A stretch of 64,000 nucleotides of DNA, taken from Muribaculaceae bacterium. Its GTDB lineage: Bacteria; Bacillota; Clostridia; Lachnospirales; Lachnospiraceae. The notes under the pieces are model-generated. The model did not search any database and was not told the origin of the DNA. It was given only the letters and a program-made list of their open reading frames with translations. Of the stretch, positions 54,479 through 63,010 are shown piece by piece (within the stretch, counting starts at the first letter, position 1; every line of letters starts with the position of its first letter). Made by a program: the position numbers and the translations under genes. Location of the stretch: assembly GCA_023666425.1 (NCBI GenBank), contig JAMPCA010000001.1, forward strand, positions 737,692 through 801,691. The letters are read 5' to 3'.

Positions 54479-55411
54479 CTATTTCCCCAAAATTTCTGCG
54501 GTATTGATGAACTCGTAGGGCGTCTGCTGGTACACATAATAATTTAGCCAATTTGCATAAAGGATATTCCCATGGGAGCGCCACTGGAGCAGGGGCTTTT
54601 TCGTATCGTCGTCATTCGGGTAATAATTCACCGGAAGCCCGACCGGCAGCCCCTTGTCCTTGTCCCTCTTATATTCTTTATGCAGAGTCACCCGGTCATA
54701 TTCCGGATGTCCCATCATAAAAATCTGACTTCCATCCTGATTGATGACAAGAAAAACGCCAGCCTCCACGGATTCTGCCAGAATCGTGAGATTTTCCTGC
54801 CGGACAATATCCTCCCTGCGCACCTCGGTATGACGGGAATGGGGCGCAAAAAAGAGATCGTCGAAGCCTCTGACCAGCGGAATCTTTCGGTTTTTTACCC
54901 TGTGTTCATAGATGCCGAACATCTTTTTTTCCAGCGGATATTTGGGGATCCCATAATGGTAATACAAAGCGGCCTGCGCTCCCCAGCACAGATGAAGCGT
55001 AGATGTCACATGCGTCTTCGACCACTCCATCACCCCGCAGATCTCCTGCCAGTAATCCACCTGCTCATATTCCATCAGCTCCACCGGAGCGCCTGTGATA
55101 ATCAGTCCGTCGAAATACTGATTTTTAATATCCGAAAAAGTCTGATAGAATTTGTTCAGATGGCTCACTGAGGTGTGGGTGGACTGATGGCTGTCCATCA
55201 TTACAAAAGATACATCTACCTGCAGGGGTGTGTTGGACAGGGAGCGCAGAATCTGAAGCTCTGTGTCCTCCTTTAGGGGCATCAGGTTCACAATCACAAT
55301 ACGAATCGGACGGATATCCTGATGCATGGCCCGCGTCTCATCCATCACAAATATATTTTCTCTCTCTAATATCTCCTTGGTAGGCAGATCACTCTGTGTC
55401 CTAATCGGCAT
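54479..55411 (-). CDS. metAA: Homoserine O-acetyltransferase (MetA family)
   Basis: Acylates homoserine in methionine synthesis, 310 residues. The catalytic cysteine is C142 (LHLCWGAQA), with the partner His and Glu in MGHPEYD near 235-237. Residue 111 is glutamate (TGAPVELMEYE); in this family Glu111 goes with acetyl-CoA and Gly111 with succinyl-CoA, so acetyl transfer is predicted despite the common succinyltransferase label. It lies 31 bases after ligA on the same strand. Confidence 0.92.
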   Translation of the reverse strand: MPIRTQSDLPTKEILERENIFVMDETRAMHQDIRPIRIVIVNLMPLKEDTELQILRSLSNTPLQVDVSFVMMDSHQSTHTSVSHLNKFYQTFSDIKNQYFDGLIITGAPVELMEYEQVDYWQEICGVMEWSKTHVTSTLHLCWGAQAALYYHYGIPKYPLEKKMFGIYEHRVKNRKIPLVRGFDDLFFAPHSRHTEVRREDIVRQENLTILAESVEAGVFLVINQDGSQIFMMGHPEYDRVTLHKEYKRDKDKGLPVGLPVNYYPNDDDTKKPLLQWRSHGNILYANWLNYYVYQQTPYEFINTAEILGK

Positions 55412-55442
55412 ACCCGTTTTCCCTCTTTTCTATACATTCCTC

Positions 55443-57404
55443 TTATTTTTCTCCAAAGCGGGCGATAAACTCCTCCTCCGTGAGAATCGGAATCTGCATC
55501 TCCCGCGCCTTGCGGTTCTTGGAAGATTCGGATGCTGCGTCGTTGTTCACCAGAAAACTGGTCTTTTTAGAAACGCCTGCAGTCACCCTTCCTCCCTGCG
55601 CTTCCACAAAGGCCTTGAATTCATCACGGTTTTTATAGATGTGCACATCTCCGGTAATTACAAAGGCAAGCCCCATGCAGCTTCCTCCCGTGCGCTCCGC
55701 TACCGGCACATGCTCCACATTCACCTCCTGAAGAAGATTCTTAAGGCTCTCCTGATTTTTCTCATTCCTGTACCAGTTTAAAATAGAGTTGGAGCGCTCT
55801 CCCCCGATGCCCTCCACATCTTCAAAGCCCATACCTTCTTCCATACGCTGTAAAAACGCGTCAAAACCGATAAATGTGACAAGCTTTTTGGCCGCATCAA
55901 TTCCAATCAGCGGAATACACAGTGCAAAAATAAAATTCACCGGATGTACATGACGGCTCTTTTCGATGGAGCTGTCCATGTTTGCCACGGACTTCTCCCC
56001 AAAGCCCTCCTGCTGCGCAATTGTCTCAAAATGTTCTTTCAGGTGATAGATGTCCGCAAACTCCCGGATATACCCGTCGTTGATGAATTTTAACATGGTC
56101 TGGGTCGACAGACCGTCAATTTCCATGCCGTTTTTGCCGACAAAACGGGCAAACTTTTTGACATTTTTTGCAACACAATCCGGGTTCGTGCAATGCAGGG
56201 TCTTCGTACCGCCGGGGCTGACATTGATTCTTGTGCTGGCATGGCACACCGGGCACTCCCCGGGAATCTCCACCTCCCCGACAGCGTCGCTTACGGCGAT
56301 ACACTTCGGAATGATCTTGTTCGCCTTAATGACCGTCAGCGTACACTCCCTGCCCAGCCCAAGGCGCTCGATCTCGCTCAGATTACAGAGGCTCGCCCTT
56401 GACACCGTGGTTCCCTCGAGCTGCACCGGCTCAAATACTGCTACCGGAGAGATCGTAGACACCGCGCAGGACCACTCGATATGGGAAAGTTTTGTGTCCG
56501 CCGAGGCGTCCTGCCACTTGAAGGCAAGTCCCGCCCTTGTGGCATGGTGCCCGGTCACGCTTCCGCTGGAGGCATAGTCCGTATCGTCATAGCACAGCAC
56601 CAGCCCATCCACCGGAATATCCATCTGCCGTTTTTCCACCTGCGCCGTCCAGCGCTCTACCACCTCCGGGAGATTCTCTCTGTCTGTCTTTTCATAGTCT
56701 ACCACGGTAAAGCCCAGCGTCTTCAGATATTCCATCCGTTCGCCCCATGAGACAAGCTCCTCCTCCATATAGACCAGCGTAAAGGCGTGAAACTGTACGC
56801 ACCGCTCTTTCACCTGCGCCGGATCGTCCAGATTCAGTGTCCCGGAAGCAAGATTTCTCGGATTCGCATATTTCTCATTATCGTCCTCAATCGTATCGTT
56901 GATGACGGCAAAATCTGTGTAGGAGATAGCCGCCTCGCCGCGCACCACCATATGTCCCTTGTATTTGATTTTCAGCGGAAATCCGGAAATGGAATTCTTT
57001 AGGAAGGTGATGTTCTTGCCTACCTCTCCGTTTCCCCGGGTGAGAATTTTTACAAGCTTTCCCTCTTCATAGGTCAGCATCAGCGTCAGCCCGTCCAGCT
57101 TCCAGCTCAGCCAGACGGGACGCTCCCCCGCCCACTCCTGCAGCTCGGAAATCAGCTTGGTCTTCGCCAGAGAGAGTGCGGGAAATTCGTGTATCTCTTT
57201 CTCCCCGCCGGACTCATAGCCCACAGTCTGGGTAGGGCTGTCAGGCCGCACATAGTCCGTCTCCTGCTCAAGCTCCATAAGCTCATCCAAAAGCAAATCC
57301 CACTCATAATTGGACATTGCCTCCTGCCCGCTGTTATAGTAGGAGCCCGAAGCAAGGTTCAGCTGCTCTACCAGTTTGTCAATGCGCATACGTTTTTCTT
57401 CCAT
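55443..57404 (-). CDS. ligA: NAD-dependent DNA ligase, divergent in active-site residues
   Basis: A 653-residue LigA-type protein with the full domain order: N-terminal Ia, nucleotidyltransferase with WKLDG (lysine K102), OB fold, four-cysteine zinc finger (CPVC, CTNPDC), helix-hairpin-helix region and C-terminal BRCT (about 575-650). Several residues known to be important in E. coli LigA differ: H23 is Y, D32 is N, Y35 is W, E113 is S100 and K290 is C271. K314 is kept as K297. It may be a second, specialised ligase paralogue or a changed enzyme. A start five codons later (MRIDK) is possible. Confidence 0.82.
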   Translation of the reverse strand: MEEKRMRIDKLVEQLNLASGSYYNSGQEAMSNYEWDLLLDELMELEQETDYVRPDSPTQTVGYESGGEKEIHEFPALSLAKTKLISELQEWAGERPVWLSWKLDGLTLMLTYEEGKLVKILTRGNGEVGKNITFLKNSISGFPLKIKYKGHMVVRGEAAISYTDFAVINDTIEDDNEKYANPRNLASGTLNLDDPAQVKERCVQFHAFTLVYMEEELVSWGERMEYLKTLGFTVVDYEKTDRENLPEVVERWTAQVEKRQMDIPVDGLVLCYDDTDYASSGSVTGHHATRAGLAFKWQDASADTKLSHIEWSCAVSTISPVAVFEPVQLEGTTVSRASLCNLSEIERLGLGRECTLTVIKANKIIPKCIAVSDAVGEVEIPGECPVCHASTRINVSPGGTKTLHCTNPDCVAKNVKKFARFVGKNGMEIDGLSTQTMLKFINDGYIREFADIYHLKEHFETIAQQEGFGEKSVANMDSSIEKSRHVHPVNFIFALCIPLIGIDAAKKLVTFIGFDAFLQRMEEGMGFEDVEGIGGERSNSILNWYRNEKNQESLKNLLQEVNVEHVPVAERTGGSCMGLAFVITGDVHIYKNRDEFKAFVEAQGGRVTAGVSKKTSFLVNNDAASESSKNRKAREMQIPILTEEEFIARFGEK

Positions 57405-57433
57405 ATTACCCTCCTGAATATGCTCTCTGCTGT

Positions 57434-58180
57434 TTACTCTCTCCTCTTTTTCTCCCGGGCTGGCGCGTTGGAGGATCCTGCAAGTCCCTCCATGAGCGCC
57501 TCATACTCCCCGCCCGCGATTTCCCTGTACTCGCCAACAGCCAGATTCCCCAGCCGGATATTCATTATCCGAACCCGGATCAGCCGTACCACCCGGTAAC
57601 CAAATGCCTCGCACATACGCCGGATCTGCCGGTTCAGCCCCTGCGTCAGCACAATGCGGAACTTTCTTTCCGCGACTTTCTCAACCACACACTTTCTGGT
57701 GGTGACGGAAAGCTCTTCTATGTAGACCCCCGAGGCCATTCCCTGTACAAATTCCGGAGTCACCGCCTTGTTCACCGTGACAATGTACTCTTTTTCATGC
57801 CGGTTGCCCGCCCGCATCATCCGATTGACAATATCCCCGTTGTTTGTAAGGAGCAAAAGCCCCTCGGAATTCTTATCCAGACGTCCGATGGGGTAAATCC
57901 GCTTCGGATATTGCAGAAAATCCACAACATTATCTTTTTCACGCTTCTCTGCGGTACAGACAATGCCCTTTGGTTTATATAGTGCAAGGAGTATCCTCTC
58001 CTCCTCCGGCCGCACCTCGCTGCCCCGGCAACAGACTCTCTGCCCCGGAAGCACCTGATCTCCGAGTATGGCGATCTGTCCGTCGATTGTGACAGCGCCC
58101 TCTGCAATCAGCCGGTCTGCCTCCCTGCGGGAGCATACCCCCGACTCACTTAAATATTTATTGACCCGAATACCTTCCAT
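57434..58180 (-). CDS. Ribosomal pseudouridine synthase (RsuA/RluB/RluF family)
   Basis: A 248-residue enzyme with an N-terminal S4 domain (RVNKYLSESGVCSRREADRLI) and a pseudouridine synthase domain. The catalytic aspartate is in GRLDKNSEGLLLLTN (about 97-111), and the RQIRRMCEAFGY motif is near 190. The sequence is closest in look to RluF (23S rRNA), but the target site cannot be assigned by eye. The ATG at 58180 was chosen for AAAGGG upstream; an earlier in-frame ATG is at 58195. Confidence 0.88.
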   Translation of the reverse strand: MEGIRVNKYLSESGVCSRREADRLIAEGAVTIDGQIAILGDQVLPGQRVCCRGSEVRPEEERILLALYKPKGIVCTAEKREKDNVVDFLQYPKRIYPIGRLDKNSEGLLLLTNNGDIVNRMMRAGNRHEKEYIVTVNKAVTPEFVQGMASGVYIEELSVTTRKCVVEKVAERKFRIVLTQGLNRQIRRMCEAFGYRVVRLIRVRIMNIRLGNLAVGEYREIAGGEYEALMEGLAGSSNAPAREKKRRE

Positions 58181-58204
58181 CGTTCCCTTTCTCATGTAAT
58201 TGGA

Positions 58205-58228
58205 AAATGCGGAGACTATTGTCTCCGC
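58205..58228 (-). terminator. Terminator of the SH3-domain gene
   Basis: A perfect stem GCGGAGAC/GTCTCCGC with a four-base loop, then ATTTTCC on the minus strand, 28 bases past the stop codon. Confidence 0.65.
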
Positions 58229-58256
58229 AATTCCTTCTTATTCTTTCCGCAGACTG

Positions 58257-59318
58257 TTATACCTTTTTCAGCAGATCGCTCCTTATATATCCTGTTCCGT
58301 CCTGGAACTCAACCTTTGTCCAGTCTCCCTCCTCGCCGAGAGCCGTCAGTTTCGTTCCGGCCAGCACGCGCCCGAGCATCTCTCCGTCAGTACCGGGCGT
58401 CGCGCGGACATTACAGATATCCAGAGTCTCCACCGTGTAAGTGCTATCCTCCGGCGCAGGCTGATCTGCCTCTGTATTTTCCGGCTCCCCACTGTCTCCG
58501 GGCTCCTGCGTATTTTGTTCTGCCGCCTGCTCTGTCTCCGGTTCTGTAGATGCTGCATCCGCAACCTTATCCCGCCACTGGGTCATTGCATTGCGGAGGG
58601 TTCCTCCGACCAGATTTGCCAGCTTTTCATCTCCGGCTACTGCCTCCTCATAGCGCGCCTGCACATCCTTCTGCAGAGCCGTAATCTCCGCTTTCTCCTC
58701 ATAAGCAATAATATTCGCATAGATATTTGCGTCTAAGGGCTGCTCCATGAAATTAAAATTGTAGGTCGTATAGGCGCTATTGATGAACAGTTCTCCCTCT
58801 GCGTTCCTCTGCACATAGAAGAAATCCATACCCGGCGCAGGCGTGTCTGCCTCGTAGAATTTCAAGTCATAGCAGACGGACACAAAGTACTCTTCATCAT
58901 TCAGCCTGAGGGTATAGCACTCTATATTCCGGTATTCTTCATAATACTCGGAAAATGTCGCGATATAACTCTTTTCGTTGTCCGAGAGCACCGAAACGAT
59001 GGCTTCCAGAGCCGCTGCATCGTTGTCAGCATAAGCCTTGTAGTATTTTTGCATGAGGGCGATCATCGCCTCGTCGCCCGTCTTTTCCACCGCACCCGCC
59101 AGATTTACCGCCTTCTCTGTATCCGGGACTTCCTTCTGGGTATCGGCTGTATTGCCGCCCTTTACTTCTACTGCCGAATTCTCACTCTCCTCCGGCTCTC
59201 TGCCCTCCTCCGGCCCCGTACACATAACCAGCACAAGTACAAAAAAGACAAACAGCGCGCCCGCCGCAAAATATCGTTTGTAATCTATAAAAAATTTCTT
59301 TATCGCATCAAGCTTCAT
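58257..59318 (-). CDS. Membrane-anchored SH3-domain protein
   Basis: About 353 residues from the ATG at 59318, which has GGGAGG seven bases upstream. A longer open frame overlaps tRNA-Arg and is rejected. One membrane helix lies at about 17-34 (FAAGALFVFFVLVLVMC), so the protein is probably anchored with the rest outside. An acidic linker leads to a helical region (about 70-220) with an NTF2-like feel (MQKYYKAYADNDAAALEAIVS). A second Glu/Pro-rich linker follows. A bacterial SH3 domain (about 290-353, ICNVRATPGTDGEMLGRVLAGTKL) ends the protein and may bind cell wall. Exact function unknown. Confidence 0.7.
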   Translation of the reverse strand: MKLDAIKKFFIDYKRYFAAGALFVFFVLVLVMCTGPEEGREPEESENSAVEVKGGNTADTQKEVPDTEKAVNLAGAVEKTGDEAMIALMQKYYKAYADNDAAALEAIVSVLSDNEKSYIATFSEYYEEYRNIECYTLRLNDEEYFVSVCYDLKFYEADTPAPGMDFFYVQRNAEGELFINSAYTTYNFNFMEQPLDANIYANIIAYEEKAEITALQKDVQARYEEAVAGDEKLANLVGGTLRNAMTQWRDKVADAASTEPETEQAAEQNTQEPGDSGEPENTEADQPAPEDSTYTVETLDICNVRATPGTDGEMLGRVLAGTKLTALGEEGDWTKVEFQDGTGYIRSDLLKKV

Positions 59319-59337
59319 TGAATATCCTCCCAATTTT

Positions 59338-59386
59338 AAAAAAGGAGCACCTACATGACAAGACGAACCGTGTTCGCTGTAGGTGC
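59338..59386 (-). terminator. Terminator of tRNA-Arg
   Basis: GCACCTACA pairs with TGTAGGTGC around an inner GCGAAC/GTTCGT stem, and is followed on the minus strand by TCC and TTTTTT. Confidence 0.75.
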
Positions 59387-59453
59387 AAACTGTCGCAAGG
59401 GTGGTCAGCTCTGCTGACAGATTCCTTACGACTCTTTCGTTTAGAATACGGAA

Positions 59454-59525
59454 TGCGCCCGGCGGGAATCGAACCCGCATCTCAGGAGTCGGAGTCCTAC
59501 GTTCTATCCATTATACTACGGTCGC
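59454..59525 (-). tRNA. tRNA-Arg (anticodon CCG)
   Basis: A cloverleaf can be drawn with anticodon loop CTCCGAC (anticodon CCG, reading CGG), T arm GCGGG TTCGATT CCCGC and discriminator A. The acceptor stem pairs GCGACCG with CGGGCGC, leaving an A-G mismatch at the fourth pair. CCA is not encoded. Confidence 0.92.
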
Positions 59526-59566
59526 ACGGCGCAGGCTGTCATAACAAAAACCTTCACGCGTTAAAT

Positions 59567-59595
59567 AATATAACACACTTGATGGAGCTCGTCAA
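59567..59595 (-). promoter_or_regulatory. Promoter of tRNA-Arg
   Basis: TTGACG and TATATT with a 17-base spacer on the minus strand, 41 bases before the tRNA 5' end. Confidence 0.6.
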
Positions 59596-59638
59596 CAAAA
59601 GAATCATTTCACATCTCTGGTCTGTTTATATCCGCCGC

Positions 59639-60415
59639 TTACATTACCCATTTTTCCAGATAGGCGGCTACGCCGTCCTCCTCATTTGAGAGCGTTATGT
59701 CATCGGCAATCTCTTTGACCTCCTGTACGGCATTGCCCATCGCCACGCCAGTGCCGCATATCTTTAACATACCGATATCCGGGTAATCGTCTCCGAAAGC
59801 GATGATTCTGGATAAATCTATATGGCAGGATTCACACAATGCGAGTATGGCCTTTTCTTTCGTAATGCCATTTCTGGTAAATTTGTACCAGTCGCCATCT
59901 GAAAAATGCTGACTGTCAAGTTCCAGGAAGTGTCTGCACAATTTTTGCGCAAGGCTGGAATCAGGTATTTCGACACATATCTTCAGGGCTTCGTGGTTAA
60001 AGTCCGTAAAATCCGTGTATATGCTGTCGCCCCAGCTTTGATCCTGCTCTCTGGGGTCAGCTTTATAGTTCCAGTAATGTGCATCGAATGTGTCTACCGT
60101 AATTTCACAATCCATACCACAGACAGCTCTGGCTGTTTCAATAAAGTTTTTTGTTTCTGCCGCTGAAAGGGAAGAAGAACAGATAATTTTTCCGGCTGCC
60201 CGCACCGATGCACCACCGCTGGCAATAAGAATATCCGGTTTCATTTCTCTCAAAAAGCCCAGACAGTTTTGCTCACTCCTCGATGTTGAAATACCGATCA
60301 GACATCCGTGTTCTTTGCATTTGGATAATATGTCCAGCGTGTATGCTGATATGGTTTTATCATTTCTTAGCAGCGTGCCGTCTAAATCAAAAAGTAATAC
60401 CTGTGGCATTTCCAT
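59639..60415 (-). CDS. HAD-superfamily hydrolase, Cof type
   Basis: A 258-residue Cof-type phosphatase. Motif I is LLFDLDGTLLRND (aspartate nucleophile), motif II SGGASVRAAG, and the late motifs are the lysine in GITKEKAIL and IAFGDDYPDIGML. Members dephosphorylate sugar phosphates and cofactors, and the substrate cannot be inferred. It lies 30 bases after aroD on the same strand. Confidence 0.85.
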   Translation of the reverse strand: MEMPQVLLFDLDGTLLRNDKTISAYTLDILSKCKEHGCLIGISTSRSEQNCLGFLREMKPDILIASGGASVRAAGKIICSSSLSAAETKNFIETARAVCGMDCEITVDTFDAHYWNYKADPREQDQSWGDSIYTDFTDFNHEALKICVEIPDSSLAQKLCRHFLELDSQHFSDGDWYKFTRNGITKEKAILALCESCHIDLSRIIAFGDDYPDIGMLKICGTGVAMGNAVQEVKEIADDITLSNEEDGVAAYLEKWVM

Positions 60416-60445
60416 TGTATGTTTCCCCCAAAAATCAAATGTATT

Positions 60446-61210
60446 TTACACATTCCCCGCCTCGTGCAGCACCGAAAGCAGATGCTTTAGCTCCTCCTGC
60501 GGAAGCTGCCCCGGGGCGCTGGCAACGGCTCCGGCTCCAAAGGTCACGCAGGAGCCGAAAAATTCCCCGGCCACGCGGGAGACCGTCCCCATCGCTCCCA
60601 TGGACATGGTAATCAGTGCCTGCATGGGATATGCCTCGTGAAAACTGTTCGTCTCCTCCAGGAGATTCAAAACATCCTGCATCTGCCGGGGCATCAGCGC
60701 CAGCTTCACCACGTCCGCCCCGCTCTCATGGAGCCGGCTTAAAATCATGCGGATAACATTTCTCTCCGGCGTCCCCGCAAAATCGTGATGGGAAGCAATC
60801 ACATACGCCCCCATCTCCTGCAGCTTTTTGACTTCCCGCTCCGGGTACCTCTCCTCAAAAAACTCCACGTCAATAAAGTCCACAACTCCCGTCTCCGCCG
60901 CAGCCTCCCGAATGTCCCGGATCTGTTCTCTGTCAAGCTCCCGTAAGCCCCCCTGCCGCTTTGAGCGGAAAGTATATACAAAAATCGTGTCGGAAAGCAG
61001 CGGCGCAAGCTCCATTAGCACTTCGCGAACCGCATTCGGACTCTCTGCCTGTGAAAAGGCATCCACCCTCCACTCCATCATATCGACAGAAAGCGCAAGA
61101 AGCCGCTTCACCTCCCCGACCACAGCCTCCCTGTCAGCCCCCATCACCGGCACACAAACGAGGGGCTGGCCAATCCCTATGGTTCTTCCCTTCACGCAAA
61201 GATTTTCCAT
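60446..61210 (-). CDS. aroD: 3-dehydroquinate dehydratase, type I
   Basis: Third step of the shikimate pathway, class I (Schiff-base) enzyme, 254 residues. Key residues are visible: E46 and R48 (MEWRVDAF), the general base H142 (IASHHDFAG) and the Schiff-base lysine K169 (VVKLALMP). The start at 61210 follows AAAGGAG by eight bases; an upstream extension of 51 codons is hydrophobic and crosses the promoter, so it is rejected. It is divergent from the DAHP synthase gene, placing two shikimate genes around one control region. Confidence 0.93.
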   Translation of the reverse strand: MENLCVKGRTIGIGQPLVCVPVMGADREAVVGEVKRLLALSVDMMEWRVDAFSQAESPNAVREVLMELAPLLSDTIFVYTFRSKRQGGLRELDREQIRDIREAAAETGVVDFIDVEFFEERYPEREVKKLQEMGAYVIASHHDFAGTPERNVIRMILSRLHESGADVVKLALMPRQMQDVLNLLEETNSFHEAYPMQALITMSMGAMGTVSRVAGEFFGSCVTFGAGAVASAPGQLPQEELKHLLSVLHEAGNV

Positions 61211-61246
61211 AAAACACGCTCCTTTATTTTCCAAACATACAGCTTC

Positions 61247-61255
61247 ATTATAGCA
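61247..61255 (-). promoter_or_regulatory. Extended -10 promoter of aroD
   Basis: TGCTATAAT on the minus strand, 37 bases before aroD. No good -35 box is seen, as is common with extended -10 sites. Confidence 0.45.
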
Positions 61256-61290
61256 TTCGGGTAAAAAAAAGAAAAGACATGCCGATAAAA

Positions 61291-61319
61291 TTGACATTTT
61301 CCGGATTTTCGAGTAAGAT
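61291..61319 (+). promoter_or_regulatory. Promoter of the DAHP synthase gene
   Basis: A perfect TTGACA, 17-base spacer, TAAGAT; 50 bases before the start codon. Confidence 0.65.
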
Positions 61320-61368
61320 AGGCTCTGTGCAAAAGCATAGAATACTACATAACAGAGGAGCAATTGCT

Positions 61369-62397
61369 ATGAGTTTTACATTTTTAAACCAACTGCCGAC
61401 TCCGGCGGAGATCAAAAAGGAATATCCCCTCTCCCCGGAACTTACCGCATTAAAACAGCGGCGGGACGCCATGATCTCGGACGTGATCACCGGGAAGGAT
61501 TCCCGTTTTCTTCTGATTATCGGTCCCTGCTCGGCAGACAATGAGGAAGCTGTATGCGACTATGTCAACCGCCTGACCAGCATTCAGGAGGATGTGCGCG
61601 ACCGTCTGATTATCATTCCCCGCATCTACACCAACAAGCCAAGAACCACCGGAGAGGGCTACAAGGGCATTGCCTCCCAGCCGGATCCGGAAAAAGCGCC
61701 GGATATGGTCGAAGGTCTCATTGCCATGCGCAAGATGCACATTCGCGCCATTGCCGAGAGCGGCCTGACCTGCGCAGACGAGATGCTCTACCCGGAAAAC
61801 TGGGGATATGTGGAGGATCTCCTGTCTTATGTAGCCATCGGCGCCCGTTCTGTGGAGGATCAGCATCACCGTCTGACGGTCAGCGGCTTCGACGTTGCCT
61901 CCGGCATGAAAAATCCCACCAGCGGCGATTTTTCCGTCATGCTGAATTCTGTTTATGCAGCGCAGCATCCGCATCATTTTGTCTACCGTGGCTATGAGGT
62001 GGAGACGAGCGGCAATCCGCTGACCCATGTTGTGCTCCGGGGAGCGGTCAGCAAACACGGCAACACGACTACCAATTACCACTACGAGGATTTGATCCGT
62101 CTGCACCGCATGTACGAAAAGATGGATGTCGTCAATCCCGCTGCTGTGATTGACACAAACCACTCGAACTCGGGCAAACAATTCAAAGAACAGATCCGTA
62201 TCGCGCTGGAGGTCATGCACAGCCGCAAAGTCTCTCCCGAGATTCACACCCTTGTCAAGGGGCTGATGATCGAGAGCTACATTGAGGAAGGCTGTCAGTC
62301 CATCGGCGACCACATATACGGCAAGTCCATCACAGACCCCTGTCTGGGCTGGGAGGACTCCAGAAAGCTGATCTACGACATCGCGGATATGGTCTGA
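61369..62397 (+). CDS. aroF: 3-deoxy-7-phosphoheptulonate synthase, type I (AroFGH type)
   Basis: First step of the shikimate pathway: joins phosphoenolpyruvate and erythrose 4-phosphate. 342 residues from the ATG at 61369 behind GAGGAG. Family motifs are LLIIGPCSADNEEAV (about 47-61), IPRIYTNKPRTTGEGYKG, ARSVEDQHHR, DTNHSNSGKQ and the metal-ligand-rich C-terminal segment CLGWEDS. The AroF/G/H isoenzymes of E. coli differ in feedback control; which one applies here is not determined. Its 3' end faces the SpoIIM-like gene three bases away. Confidence 0.93.
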   Translation: MSFTFLNQLPTPAEIKKEYPLSPELTALKQRRDAMISDVITGKDSRFLLIIGPCSADNEEAVCDYVNRLTSIQEDVRDRLIIIPRIYTNKPRTTGEGYKGIASQPDPEKAPDMVEGLIAMRKMHIRAIAESGLTCADEMLYPENWGYVEDLLSYVAIGARSVEDQHHRLTVSGFDVASGMKNPTSGDFSVMLNSVYAAQHPHHFVYRGYEVETSGNPLTHVVLRGAVSKHGNTTTNYHYEDLIRLHRMYEKMDVVNPAAVIDTNHSNSGKQFKEQIRIALEVMHSRKVSPEIHTLVKGLMIESYIEEGCQSIGDHIYGKSITDPCLGWEDSRKLIYDIADMV

Positions 62398-62400
62398 CCG

Positions 62401-62955
62401 CTACAAGACCGTGGGAATCCGGTAAGCGCCAAACAGACGCTGCAATATACGGATTCCCACCGTTGCTTCCGCCACACAGCCAATAACCAGAAGCGAAAAT
62501 ATACTCAGGCTGTAAACAATCCTCTTTACTGTCTCATTCCTGCTGCCGTAGCCCCTGACAAGCTCCCTCCGAAACATCAGAATGATTGCCACCAGATAAA
62601 CCGGCCCGTGCGGTATCCATGAACCCAGGAAAACCACAAAACCATAGATTCCCATATTTATCATGCAGGCTCCTGCAAACATACCGGCTGTAAAAAAGAG
62701 GGCACAGCGCAAAATCAGCGGCGCAATGCGCTTTATGGGCGTATAGCTCACAATCCAGATGAGCAGAAAGAGCTCTCCCCGCTTCCACACAATATTCGCA
62801 AGCAGCGTCGGCAGATCAATCTGTGCCTTGGAAAAGGCCTGTATATGGTAGGCGTTTAAAAACCCATAGGTCGAAAAATAGTCATAGCCAAACAGACTTG
62901 CACACAGCACGCCTGCCACCACAAAGCATATCCCGATTACAATTTCTTTTCGCAT
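62401..62955 (-). CDS. SpoIIM-like membrane protein (stage II sporulation protein M family)
   Basis: A 184-residue integral membrane protein with about five hydrophobic helices (near 6-22, 62-75, 83-100, 105-130 and 145-168). The size, the glycine-rich GMFAGACMINMGIYGFVVFLGSWIPHGPVYL stretch (about 92-122) and the position beside a NUDIX gene resemble Lachnospiraceae proteins annotated as SpoIIM, a member of the forespore-engulfment peptidoglycan complex. Sequence evidence is modest, so another DUF95-type protein is possible. Confidence 0.6.
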   Translation of the reverse strand: MRKEIVIGICFVVAGVLCASLFGYDYFSTYGFLNAYHIQAFSKAQIDLPTLLANIVWKRGELFLLIWIVSYTPIKRIAPLILRCALFFTAGMFAGACMINMGIYGFVVFLGSWIPHGPVYLVAIILMFRRELVRGYGSRNETVKRIVYSLSIFSLLVIGCVAEATVGIRILQRLFGAYRIPTVL

Positions 62956-63010
62956 TCGATACGGTTATCCCAAAATAATCTCTATTCAGAATATGTCCCG
63001 CCCATTTTCT

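Noticed and set aside
58257-59480. The longer reading frame of the SH3 protein starting at 59480
   Set aside because: It would read through tRNA-Arg and its terminator; the ATG at 59318 has a strong ribosome site and starts just before a membrane helix.
60446-61363. The longer frame of aroD starting at 61363
   Set aside because: The extra 51 residues cross the divergent promoter region and are not part of the enzyme family. The ATG at 61210 has AAAGGAG at a good distance.
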